Origin: Trichosporon coremiiforme
Taxonomy: Eukaryota > Basidiomycota > Tremellomycetes > Trichosporonales > Trichosporonaceae
Reading direction: 5' to 3'
Length of the DNA: 64,000 bases
Assembly: GCA_039545355.1 (NCBI GenBank)
Contig: BCJJ01000024.1
Coordinates: 655,953 to 719,952 of the forward strand
Part shown: positions 54,340-64,000 of the stretch, one piece after another
Numbering within the stretch: position 1 is the first letter of the stretch
How the letters are laid out: each line of letters opens with the position of its first letter
Program-made: the position numbers and the translations under genes
Notes under the pieces: model-generated
What the model saw: the letters and a program-made list of their open reading frames with translations, nothing else
Databases searched by the model: none
What the model was told of the DNA's origin: nothing

Positions 54340-57168
54340 CTATGGCATGAGGGGCGGCCCGCTGTCTCGCCTGACGCGCGAGGCTGCACTGGCTTCTCCG
54401 CTCGGCGGGCTCGGGACGCTCGGACGGCGAGTGCCCTGCGCGGCGACGGCAGGCGCGGGCGGGCTCAAAGGACTCAGCGGACTCATGGGGCTCATACTTG
54501 GCCCGCTGCCTGGTGTCGCTGCGCAAGTGCTGGGACTCATGCTCGGGCTGCCAGCCTTGCTATCGGGCATTGGCGCCGGTTGCTGCTCGTCGCGGATCCA
54601 CTCGTCCTCCTCGTCTCCGGCCTGGGGGCGGCGGACGCAGTTGGCGCTGAGCTCTGCGAAGGACGCAGCACAGAGGCACGTCTTGGAGGGGTCGATGTCC
54701 TCCATGCTCTCGGGGGCTGAGGCGGCGCATTCGTCTGGACGTCAGCTTGACCAACGCGTTTTCTTAGCTGGAGGAATGGGTCGGGATACTCACATGTTGG
54801 CAGGTTCAGTGTCGCCGTCGAGCAGAGACAGGACGGGATGCAGATGGGCATGCGCATCTGGCACATGCGCACTTCGCCGGGACCAGCGGAGAGCTTGGAC
54901 CCGTTGACAGCCTCCCCCTCGATGCTGTAGAAGACACGGAGGAGGAGCTCGTGGCTGACGCGGATGGGCGTGATCGAGCTGTGCGTCAGTGATGCCGGAA
55001 ATGGTCCTTCGTGAACTCACCCCGAATTGGTCGACGGGCGGATCTTCTCGTGCGTCGGAAGACGAACAATGGCGCGGGTGCGCCAGCCTGTGGAGGGGCC
55101 GGTCTGGTCTGTACCGCCGGCCTCCTTGCCGCGCCACAGAGCCGGGATGGTGTGCGCGAGGCGGCTCTCGCCGTGTCGATGCGGACGGCCGACCTGATAA
55201 ATGACATTGTTCTTGGCATTCTCAGGCTTGTGCGGGGGTTCGTTGGGCGTGCGCGGCGAGATCAGCTCGTAGCTCTGCGACACAATCAGGCGGACGAAGA
55301 AGATGGTGCAGCGCGGCGACGGGGACGGGCTGTTGAGCTGGATGAGCATGACGCTCGCGATGGACAAGGCCTCGCTCGTCGCTAAGAAACGCCATGGGCC
55401 GAGACCTTCAACGTAGCCCTCCTTCCTGAGATCGAGCTGCTGCACTCCGTTCGAGCCCGAGGGGTTGGCGTGCACCTTGAGTTTACGCAGGACGGAGATG
55501 TCGCCCACGAGCCAGCCATTCTTCTCGCTCCGCATCGTGTCCGTCGACCTGACACTGGAAGCCAACGAAATCGTATCACTGTCACGCCGCACATTCGCGG
55601 GAAGGGCGGTATACGGCGGCGATGAGGTGCCGTTCGGCAGTGCGATGGGAGACGTGTTCGGCGACAGGTTCATGTCGCTGCTCTGGCGTCTGTGGTACAG
55701 ACCACGCAATGGGGGAGTAGAGTTCGCGTCAGAGCCAAACGCAATCGCCTCATCTGTGCTGTGCACGCTTGCCGTGTCGCTGATTCCCATGCTGGACATG
55801 AGCGGCGAGAGCTGTGGCGAGTCGCCGTTGCGCGAAGTGACACTTCCACGACGGCTGAGGCTGCCCGAGATCTTGTCGCTGCGCGCAATGACCACTTGAA
55901 AGTCGGCGAGGAACGGCACATCGCCTTGGATCGGTACCTCGCGCGACTTGAACATGCCAAACTTGCTCGTTGTCGGCAGGCCCTCGATGCGCGCGGTCAG
56001 CAGATATGACACTCGTCCGAACTGGTGATGGTCGTACGTCGCCAGCGTAGCGGGAAGCAAGATCGAGAACGAAAACGACTGCTCGCCCTTCTCGAGCCAG
56101 ATGCCTTCCGCGTCCCCGCTCAGCACCTCGACACCTCGCTCGAAGATGCCATCTTCCTCCCACTGCCGCTGAGGACCCATGTGCAACCGCGCCACACCCT
56201 GCACACCCACACTGATCGCCTGCACACGCCGCCTCTCCTTCATAGTCACCACCAGCGCGCCCGTCAGGACGGTGTCCTCCGCGGGCGGCTCACGAGAGGC
56301 ACTCCCCGCCTCGAGGGGATGCAAGTCGAACGGGCGCGGCGGACACACGAGTGCGATGCCCCTGAATGTCAGTTATCATCCAAAACAAATGGGGGCTGGC
56401 AATCATTCGGTAGACGCCGATCGTTAGGCGTCATCGACTCGTGTGCGTCTGGAAGCCATCCCTGGAGTTCCATATCGGGATGTCGAAACGTCGCAACTCA
56501 TGGCACAAACGTCAGACAGCAACGACGGGTTTCTCCCCATGCTTCTGCACGACGCGTGTCCTTCTCGGATGGCACTGCGCCGGCGCCACAGCGCCTCATC
56601 ATTGCCTCTTCCCAGAGCGTACTCACCATCCAGGCATGTGGATCTGAACTGTGCCAGATTTGGACTGGGGCTGCGTGCTGGAGCTCCGAAGATAGATCGG
56701 GGGTGGAACGCGAGGCCTGTCGTCCAGCACCATCGGGTTGGCAAGGGGCGCGCGGTCGAGTGTGTGGTGCGCATACGGCGGCGGCGTTGCTGAGCGCATC
56801 GCAGCCGGCGCCGAGGACGTCTGCATCCGTTCCCGAGTCCGTGCTTGGCGGTCATAGCTCTCGCCTTGGCTGGCACTGGTTGCGCTTTGTGAGCTGCCGA
56901 CAGAGTCGTTCCTGGAGTCCTGCCTCGCCCTGTTGCGTAACTGCTCGATCGCCGGCGAAGATGTGCGCCGTTGCGACGACGTGGACCCGCTGCCTATTGA
57001 CGGTAAGCTTGAGATGCTCTCGCGGTGTCGTGGTTGAGAGTGAGATTGCGACGGGTGGGAGGCGGTATGAGCCGCTGGCGGCGGGGCTGGCATTGAGCCT
57101 GAGCTCGAAGTGGAACGCATTTCGCTGTTGTCGCGCCGGCGCCTCAACGGCCATCGCAGCGAGGACAT
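54340..57168 (-). CDS. arrestin-like trafficking adaptor
   Basis: Four exons: 57168-56627, 56361-55021, 54978-54794 and 54734-54340, giving 820 residues. The N-terminal 170 residues are Ser/Arg/Pro/Gln-rich and disordered. After the first junction the arrestin-type beta-sandwich begins: DTVLTGALVVTMKERRRVQAI, VGVQGVARLHMG, EGIWLEKGEQSFSFSILLP and SYLLTAR. A long Ser-rich insert (about 340-500) follows, then the second arrestin-like half: STNSGSITPIRVSHELLLRV (across the second junction) and YSIEGEAV. The C-terminus repeats SPMSPLSPLSPP. PPPY at about 140-145 could bind a WW-domain ubiquitin ligase of the Rsp5 type. Such adaptors direct ubiquitination and endocytosis of plasma-membrane transporters. 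The first intron is long, about 265 nt. Distinguishing Art1/Ldb19-type from other ARTs is not possible here. Confidence 0.83.
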
Positions 57169-58919
57169 GCCTTATGAGTTCTTCTCCGTCTTCCGTGACT
57201 CGAGTCGCAATGTCGTATGTCGTTATTCGATGCTGTTGTGTTTATGTCGACAGCCCGGATAACGATAGCTGACTGGACGTTTGGATTCCGGAGCCGAGCT
57301 CGATGGCACCTATGACACCGATGACACCCTACGGCACGTTTGTGTGGTCGCGAAGGAGCTGCGATGAGATAATATCTTTGTCAGCAACGGATTGTTGCGA
57401 TTCCGCGCAATGCTTCTGAGTCTGGTGTCTGAGTGAGTGACGAGTGCGTGCTGAAGAAATCGGGAATCGCTTGAATTGTGAATCGGCGCGGAGGAAGGTG
57501 CACCCGCCTGGCACGGCAAGGAAAAGCGATCAATGTCTTTTCGTCGTGTGTCCGTGACTCGAAAATCCCAGGATCCAGGAAAGACCGCCAAGGAGCCCAG
57601 GACCCAGAGATCGGTCAAAGGCGACGGGGGAAGGGTAACGTCGCGAGTGGCCGACTTCGGAGACAGGCGAGGCGGAGAGCAGAGGGCAGAGCAAGTCGAG
57701 TCGACAGCTGTTTGAGGGTCGCAACGGCCACTGGCTGAGTGCGGGGTATCCCTAAGTCGGTATGCGGGGAAAAAGATGATTGGAACGGCCAGTTTCAGCT
57801 TTGATGTGACCGTGTGTACTCGAGAGAACGGTGCTGCTGACAAAGAAGGTCGAAATTGAGAGTAGAAGCGACGAGGAGGGGCAGTAGTGAGTCGATTCGG
57901 CACGCTGTTGCGTCGATGCGTTATCGCGACCAGCACAAAGTCCCCAGCTGGTTTGGTGTTTGCCTGGGCTGTTTGGGCGGTGGGCGGGGCGCTGCGTCCG
58001 GTAAAGCGGAGGGAATGACAAGAGGGCTCGACGGCTGCAGCAGGAGGTAAGGAGGTCTCGAGACTAAGAGATTGATCGGAACCCAAGCGCAGGCGCAGAC
58101 TGTTGACTCTGTGCGCAGCATGCAGCGCGGTAACAGACGGTAGGCGCACGCGGAGGGTGAAGTGGACGCATGGACGAGGATCGGTAGGAACGCTCCGTGC
58201 TCAGACCCGGATCGCTTGGCCTGGTTACATCCCTTGCGCCCTGACCAGGTCAGTGTCCAGACTCCTGACTTCCTCAGGCCGCAGGGCTGTCGTCGTTTCA
58301 GGCACATCTGTCGTATATGGAATATCTGGAACATTTCCTGCGATCCTGCTAGCGCATAGCGCACGTCGAGCATATCCCAGAGCTCCAGAGCGCGCAGAAC
58401 ATGGAGGGTCCGGCGGGTCACGAGACCACACTTGCACGCATGCACGCACCGGTCCAAACCACAGTGTACCGGACCTCGACCCGTCAGCCCGCATATCCAC
58501 ATCTGGCACGAAGTATCGCTGTAAGACAACCAAGTAATTCCATGATCCAGTACTCAACGTACGTGACAGTGGCTTACATTGCATGGGTCAGGCATCTAGC
58601 CAGCCGCTCTCGTCAGTAGGAGGACCAACACACGCGGCTCTTCACTCGCAGAAACGCAACTGCGGCAAAAGTATTGTTATGGGGTCATACATGACTACCA
58701 AAATCTACACAGATAGACATTCCGAACTCTCACAATCTTCTCAAAAACACAAAACCAGCTCCCCTCGGTCCCCGAGCACCCAGTTAAGGGGTCAGACGAG
58801 ACTTGGGTATAAGCGTGCGAATGCTCCGGCTGCGCTGGTATAATTCATGTCACGCGAAGAATCGCAAAAATTTCGGGAACGCCCATCAGATGGCCCGGCA
58901 GCCAAAGTAAAAGACTCGC
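57169..58919. other. intergenic region between arrestin-like gene and ribosomal protein L10a
   Basis: 1.75 kb with no supported gene. It is the promoter side of the arrestin-like gene (minus) and the 3' side of RPL10A (minus). A 279-codon frame at 57310-58149 on the minus strand has no family similarity and starts far from any promoter-like element. The last 300 bases before 58920 are AT-richer, in line with a 3' end. Confidence 0.5.
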
Positions 58920-59654
58920 TTAGAAGAGACGCTGAGGCTTGCCCATGGTCGACTTGAGGTGGAGCGAGCCAATGTTCTGCCACTGCTTCTTGAGGAGCGA
59001 GATGAGGAAGTTGATCGACAGCATGGTGTTCTGCATGACCTCGTCCTCGTGCATGTCGACGTGGCCGACAGCGACGGCGAGACAGAGGACCTTCTTGAGC
59101 TGGAACTTGATGGTCGACTTGACGTCGATGACCTTGCGGGCGAGGTCCTCAGAGTGCGAGACGGGGGTGGGGAACTTGCCGGCCTTGGAGAGACCGGGAC
59201 CGAGGAGACGGGGAATCTGCTTGATGAGAGCCTCGGAAGCAAGGAAAGCGTCGTACTTGGCGGCGAGCTTCTTGACGAGCTTCTTGTTCTTGTTGAGCTT
59301 CTTCAGGTCCTCAACGGTCATGAAGGCAAGCTCCTCGTCGAGCTGCTTAGCACGGTCAACGTCCATGGCGTCGGCGAGAATGCAGAGCTGCATGCGGGGA
59401 CGGGGAACGTGGGGGAGCTTGATGGTACCCGAGAAACGCTTGTCACGCTGGGGGTCGTAGGCCTTGTCAAGTTAGCTACTGCTTCGCTGCCGCACATGAT
59501 CGCTGAAATTACTCACCTTGAGGCCGATCTGGACCTCGATGGTCTCGACGAAGTTACGCTTCTTGCCGAGGCCCTGCTTCTGGCCCTCGAGGGAGGACTC
59601 GAGGAGGACCTGGCGGATAGAGCTACGCACGCTTGACGCCTGGAGCTTGCTCAT
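58920..59654 (-). CDS. RPL10A: 60S ribosomal protein L10a (uL1)
   Basis: Two exons: 59654-59517 and 59462-58920, giving 226 residues, close to the 217 of yeast and human. uL1 forms the L1 stalk of the large subunit and helps release deacylated tRNA. Family marks: [33 protein letters not shown] then [17 protein letters not shown] at the junction, [30 protein letters not shown] and the C-terminal [16 protein letters not shown]. The single 54-nt intron has a GTGAGT donor, a CTAAC branch and AAG acceptor. It is encoded next to RTC4, transcribed in the opposite direction about 830 bp away. Very confident. Confidence 0.97.
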
Positions 59655-60485
59655 TTTGGCTGTCGGTTTTGATGGATGCAAGAAAGGAGTTGGCTCGCCG
59701 TTGTCGATAACTTTGGACGCTCCGTCGCAGAGGGCATTTGGACGGAAGCAAAATTTCTCGTGGCCGGGATTAGCGACCGCTGGTTGAACAGCCTTGTGGC
59801 ACTCGAGCGGAATAGGCGGGCGTTCCGGGGGCCGGGTTGAATAGGCACGTCCTGTGAGGGCCGCGCCTAAAAATGAATCGTGCTGTTGTTGTGAAGTGAA
59901 ACCATGCGCAACCCCCATGCCAGCTCCGTTGAACATTGCGACCATCCACCGTGCACGGCCTGCATGGCCTGCATGACCTGCATGGCTTACATGGCTCTCG
60001 CGCCTTAATGCGCCAGTCATTGCTCCAAAGGACACTGGGACCATCACGCCGTAGCGTCCACTCCGTCGTGGTTCGATTGTACAGCAGCGCTTGGTAGTTA
60101 GTGGACGTACTGGCCCAGCGGTCTGACGGCGCATTAGATCTTCCTCAGCCCTCCAACCTCATGCCCCGCCTCAGCTCAGGATAATCTTCTTGGACTCTGT
60201 CGACTGCCATTAGACACAGCCGACTTGGCACCGTGTGAAAATGCACACATACCGCAGGGGTTGGATCAGTGCCACGAGCTGTCCATCTGTGATATCTGCA
60301 GGCTGTGGAGGACCACGCGTGTCAGCTTTCGCCACCGTCAAAGTAGTTGACGCGTTCGGTGCCTGAAATCCGTGTTCCTGATTCCTGAGTTCGTCAACCA
60401 TCTGAAGGCTGTCATCTTTCTAACACTGGACTCTCGACCTTCGCCTCACACACTCGACGCCGACGTACATGGGCGGCCGAGCAGG

Positions 60486-62852
60486 ATGGAGGCGATTGCA
60501 GTCCACTCATCGCCTCCCACGACCAGCTCTTCTCTCCCCAGTCCCACAGGCAGCAAGCGTCATAGCAAGGAGAGCCGCGAGAACAAGAATGCGGGCAACA
60601 ACAAAACGACGAGGGACAACAAGCGACAACGGTCGTCCGTCTCGCCGACAGCCAAAGGGAACGGGCGGCGCAGGATACGTCTTGATTCGGAAACTGAGAG
60701 TGACTCTGATAGCAAGCCGGCCGCAAGACCTGTGGCTGCAGCAGACAAGTCCAAGTTCGAGGCGCGGGCTACCGTCCACAGGAGACTCAATCGCGCCATG
60801 TCCGGCAGCAATTCCGATGTCGAGGATCCGCAAAAGACGCCCAAACCCAAGCGATCAGTACAGTCAACCCACTCCACCTTGCGTTCGTCCTCGCCGGATC
60901 CGATCGACGGTCTCGAAGAGGGATCGTCACCACCACCCCTTGCAATTGTGGATATCAACACCAGTCCCCGACAATCCGATGAGGACACTCCGAAGCCGAA
61001 GAAGCAGCAGCGAGAGCGCAGCCCGACCAAGCTTCCAAAGGCTCGTCTGAGCCCATCCAAAATCGTCAGACAACCGAAAAGGGACATTCGCCGCTCACCA
61101 TCGGATCAGCCTAAGGCGACGAAGCAGGTCGCCCTCGAGCCATGCCGCCCGGCGTCAGAGTTTTTTGACGATTCGTCTCGTACCCAACGCAAATCCACTG
61201 TTAGTACCAGTGTCCTGAAGAAACGCAGTATCGATGGGGCGTCACCTCAGCGTAGCCAGGAACAGAATCCTGCACGCGGCCCGATCGGCAGTGCGTCTGT
61301 AGAACGACAGCAAATTCAGAAGGCTTCGGCTCCGTCTGCTGGAAAGAAGCAACAGCCGGCCACCATGGCAAAAGCGCAAGGAAAGGACAAGAAACGGACC
61401 TCGAAGACAATCACACCCGGTAACCGATTCTCTGACGATGAGTCTGAGAAGGTCGTCGGTGGCGGCAAGAAGACCTTGCGCAAGACCAAGCAATCGCGGC
61501 GGGATGAAGAAGGCGCCAGGTTTCTGGATGTAACAACCAAGGGCAAGTCGGATCACCCACTCAGCGTTGAGGCCAAGATCAAGGCCAAGCTGCAGTCCGA
61601 GGAGCGGCTAGCCGCAGCGCAATTCGACGCAGAGGACCATGAAAGGGCGGAGAGCTGGAAGGGTGTCGAACGCAACAACCTTCAAGGCGAGTCCTTTTTC
61701 GCGTCAACGGCCACGGTCGACATCGCTGAGACGGAAGAGAGGATTGCCAGGGCTCAAGCAGCCATCGAGTGAGTTAGCGCAAGAAGTTTCCGCTGACCCA
61801 AGCGCCAAACCCCTCTCGCTCTCCCAAGAAACAGACGCCGATGAACTCGAGGAAGAGCGGTATTGTGGTGAGTCGTGCATGACAGTCGTACGCTAACTAC
61901 AGCTCGCTTCTGCAACTATGACGATCTATGCGACATCTGCTTCGGCCCCATGCCCAAGCGCCCCTCCAATGACTTGGTGAAGCTGCGCAAGAAGCTGAAG
62001 CGTGGTGCCCACAGGACCCAGGGCATCACTTTCTGCACTATGCACCGCGCCGAGACCAGAACTTTGCCCCTGGGGTGGCGAGCAGGCTATCCGAAAGAGC
62101 TTGATTTCGCCAGCATTGACAGCCGCCTTGAAGAGGGTTTCATCCGCGATCGCATTGCGCGTGTCGCCAACAGTCCAAAGAACTCCAAATTCTTCCGACG
62201 CGCGCAGAGGAATATCGATCGTGTCGGCCTCACACGGTGGCAGTCGCTGACTGCACAATCCAGCGATGAGGTGCTATCGACAGCTACTCCTGGATACTAC
62301 GGGGACCTCGGTCGCGCGATTATCATTCAACACTTTCAGCTGCTTGTCAAGTGGAAGCTGTTGAGGCTTCGCTCCGACGACATTCAGCCTCTTAGCTCCT
62401 CCGACTTCATCATTCATGTTCTTGTTCCTGAGGCAGCCATTCTGCTCATCATGCAGGACCAAGGGTGGGACGGTGGGACGGGCAAGGAGGCTGCGCGGGC
62501 CAAGGCGATGGACACGCACCGACAGAGCGGCGAATATGGTCGTGCCGCGTTTCGAGAGGAGAGTGCCCAGGGTCGCGATGTCCTCGGCCATCTGGAGGCG
62601 ACTCTTGAGCAGAAGCGTAAGAGACTTGAGCGGAGGGCGCGAGAGGAGGCGGAGGTACACCGCTCGCAGGCGATCGAGGTCCTGTCGAGCGACCTTGTGG
62701 ACCCGAGCAGCGATTACGGAGACGACCCGGCGTGGCTGAACGACGCGTTCGAAGCTTACGAGGCACTCGAACCGACAGATGTCACGCCCCGCCCACGACT
62801 TCCTAGCACGAAATTGCCACGAACTGCATTGCACAGTTCTCAATACAGTTAG
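60486..62852 (+). CDS. RTC4: RTC4-like protein (restriction of telomere capping 4)
   Basis: Three exons: 60486-61768, 61803-61867 and 61903-62852, giving 765 residues. The N-terminal 430 residues are Ser/Lys/Arg/Pro-rich and disordered. The C-terminal Rtc4 domain has two Cys pairs (FCNYDDLCDICFGPMP), then ITFCTMHRAETRTLPLGW, YPKELDFASIDSRLE, SKFFRRAQ, the hallmark ATPGYYGDLGRAIII, and a second hallmark FIIHVLVPEAAILLIMQD. Yeast Rtc4 was found in a screen for telomere-capping defects; its biochemical role is unclear, and nuclear and cytoplasmic location have been reported. I used ATG 60486 because upstream open codons in frame lack an ATG. Exon junctions: GA/C and G/CT, both with GTGAGT donors and CTGAC/CTAAC branches. 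Confidence 0.85.
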
Positions 62853-63624
62853 ATCATCACTCCCGCATAATTGTTGTGCCATCATTGTAGCTCTAAGATC
62901 TGTATCATATGGAGTGAGGTCTCTGCACGTTCATCGCGCGTAGGGGTTCAGGGGTGACTAACGCGCGATGCAGGGCCGCGGCAAAGCCTGCCATTAGCGA
63001 CATTAGGAATTGTCCTAATGCCCGGCAGGGATCGGATTAAGGCTGCAGACTGCAAAGTTTTTCAATTTTTCACGTGGGCGACCCCTAACGACCCTTAGAG
63101 TCAACAGAGTCTCACACTCCTACACACTTCAGCTCACCGCACTGTACCACCCGGTTGCTCCCGTCCGGTGGCCGCTTGTTGTTGAATCTTGCCATCCACC
63201 CTCCTCCAAGCATATCGCACCCCAGCAACACCTTGCTACACCCCACTCGTTCGACTTGCTCGGCATTGCCTGGTCCTGACTGGAAGGGAAGACGGCCAGC
63301 CGCTTAACTGGCCTTTCCGACGCTCGATTGCGATTGTCCGCCGATCGGCCTCAAAAGCTTCAACGTCGACGACGAGTGCATCAACATCATTCACTCGCGC
63401 CATCGGACCCATCCTCGACTTCCCCATCCTTTCTCGACATCTCCATCGTCCGCTACGGCTACTACTGGAATCAGCAACATCTCACGAGCGCGTCAAGATA
63501 GATTGCCACAATTCAGCTTATCACACGTTCCAGCTCTCTCGACGTAATCAACCCTGTATCACAACAACCCTACGAGCCGTAACGTCGTCCATCTAGGCCT
63601 CAGAGAAGAGGCCTCAGGCAGACA
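62853..63624. other. intergenic region and long leader before the FHA gene
   Basis: About 770 bases with no supported coding gene. It holds an inverted repeat at 63002-63019 and a CACGTG core at 63070-63075. From about 63100 on it is CT/CA-rich, as expected of a promoter and long 5' leader for the FHA-domain gene starting at 63625. Confidence 0.5.
63002..63019. promoter_or_regulatory. inverted repeat ATTAGGA-ATTG-TCCTAAT
   Basis: Two perfect 7-base arms around a 4-base spacer, in the stretch between RTC4 and the FHA-domain gene. The half-site CCTAAT is related to the CTAATC sites elsewhere in the window. It could be a hairpin or a regulator site; no direct evidence. Confidence 0.3.
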
Positions 63625-64000
63625 ATGTCTGGGCCATGGCAGCCGCCGGCCCCGAGCCTGGCAGCGCTGCCGGTCGATAGGAGCAAAACAGATCCAAAAC
63701 CTGCATACTACAAGCTCCAGTTCGGTGATGACGTTACGGGATTCTCTTACTATGTTCGGACACTGAGCGTGGTCATCGGACGCAACTGCGTGAGTAGACG
63801 ATTGAGAAGGTGCTATTCGACTGTGAAGGACAAGTGCCCACTCGCTGCGCACAATGATGTTCACGATGCTTCGAGCGAAGGAGGTCACAGTGCTCATTGA
63901 GGTGGAGGCGGCTATGACGCTCCTCTGTCGAGGGCTTGTGTACGGAAGAGCTGTGAGATGCAGACGATGAGATGGGAGGCCATGGCTTCGGCCCATGTTG
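63625..64000 (+). CDS. FHA-domain protein, 5' part only
   Basis: Exon 1 is 63625-63789 (55 codons), followed by a GTGAGT donor; the rest lies beyond the window or in an exon I could not identify. The sequence AYYKLQFGDDVTGFSYYVRT followed by LSVVIGRNC is the opening of a forkhead-associated (FHA) phosphothreonine-binding domain, close to the FHA of fungal Fhl1-type forkhead factors and of related FHA proteins. The N-terminus MSGPWQPPAPSLAALPVDR is short and Pro-rich. If it is Fhl1-like it would regulate ribosomal protein genes with Ifh1; that is a guess from the N-terminal FHA position only. The window end cuts the gene. Confidence 0.7.

Noticed and set aside
57310..58149. 279-codon open frame on the minus strand
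   Set aside because: No recognisable domain and compositionally like translated non-coding DNA; lies in the promoter side of the arrestin-like gene.
60170..60401. Possible small minus-strand gene starting MVDELRNQEHGFQ, with a GTATGT donor after LVALIQPL
   Set aside because: A two-exon model is possible, but no family was recognised and the frame lies in the promoter between RPL10A and RTC4. Left unannotated; transcript data would decide.

Overview
The window looks like nuclear chromosomal DNA of a GC-rich basidiomycete yeast. The evidence is many short spliceosomal introns (mostly 35-110 nt) with GTGAGT-type donors and a CTAAC or CTGAC branch site a few bases before CAG, strong C/G bias at third codon positions, and basidiomycete-like protein sequences. 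A Tremellomycete of the Trichosporon/Cutaneotrichosporon kind is my inference; it cannot be proven from this sequence alone. Exon coordinates were worked out by hand from splice signals, reading frame and recalled family sequence; no transcript data were available.

Left part (1-21.6 kb): a gene-poor start; O-acetylhomoserine sulfhydrylase (MET17); a neutral amino acid transporter; then an unusual cluster of small, fast-diverging, two-membrane-segment proteins (8.1-11.0 kb on the minus strand, a probable distant member at 15.1 kb on the plus strand). Three of them share one intron at the same codon position, and one copy appears broken. Next come a secreted or membrane-anchored protein with a cyanovirin-like N-terminus, translation factor eIF4B, and a Zn2Cys6 transcription factor whose last intron is about 975 nt long and carries a run of 68 C.

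Middle (21.6-43.7 kb): a 4.5 kb gene-poor stretch; an F-box-like protein followed by a decayed tandem copy; the mitochondrial RCC1-repeat protein FMP25, divergent from the 24 kDa subunit of complex I; an XPG/FEN1-type nuclease with a long acidic spacer, divergent from an SLC35F-type transporter; then 5.4 kb without recognisable genes but with a direct repeat.

Right part (43.7-64 kb): dense housekeeping genes. These are a GH5 exo-beta-1,3-glucanase, PAF1 divergent from elongin C, an RraA/HMG-aldolase-like protein, mitochondrial pyruvate carrier MPC1 (possible 6-nt micro-exon), INO80 subunit IES6 (start codon split by an intron) divergent from an SPF45-like splicing factor, an arrestin-like adaptor, ribosomal protein L10a/uL1, RTC4, and the first exon of an FHA-domain gene cut by the window end.

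No tRNA, rRNA, CRISPR array or intact transposon was recognised. The most novel item is the small two-membrane-segment protein family; the most instructive gene structures are the split start codon, the micro-exon and the homopolymer-bearing intron.
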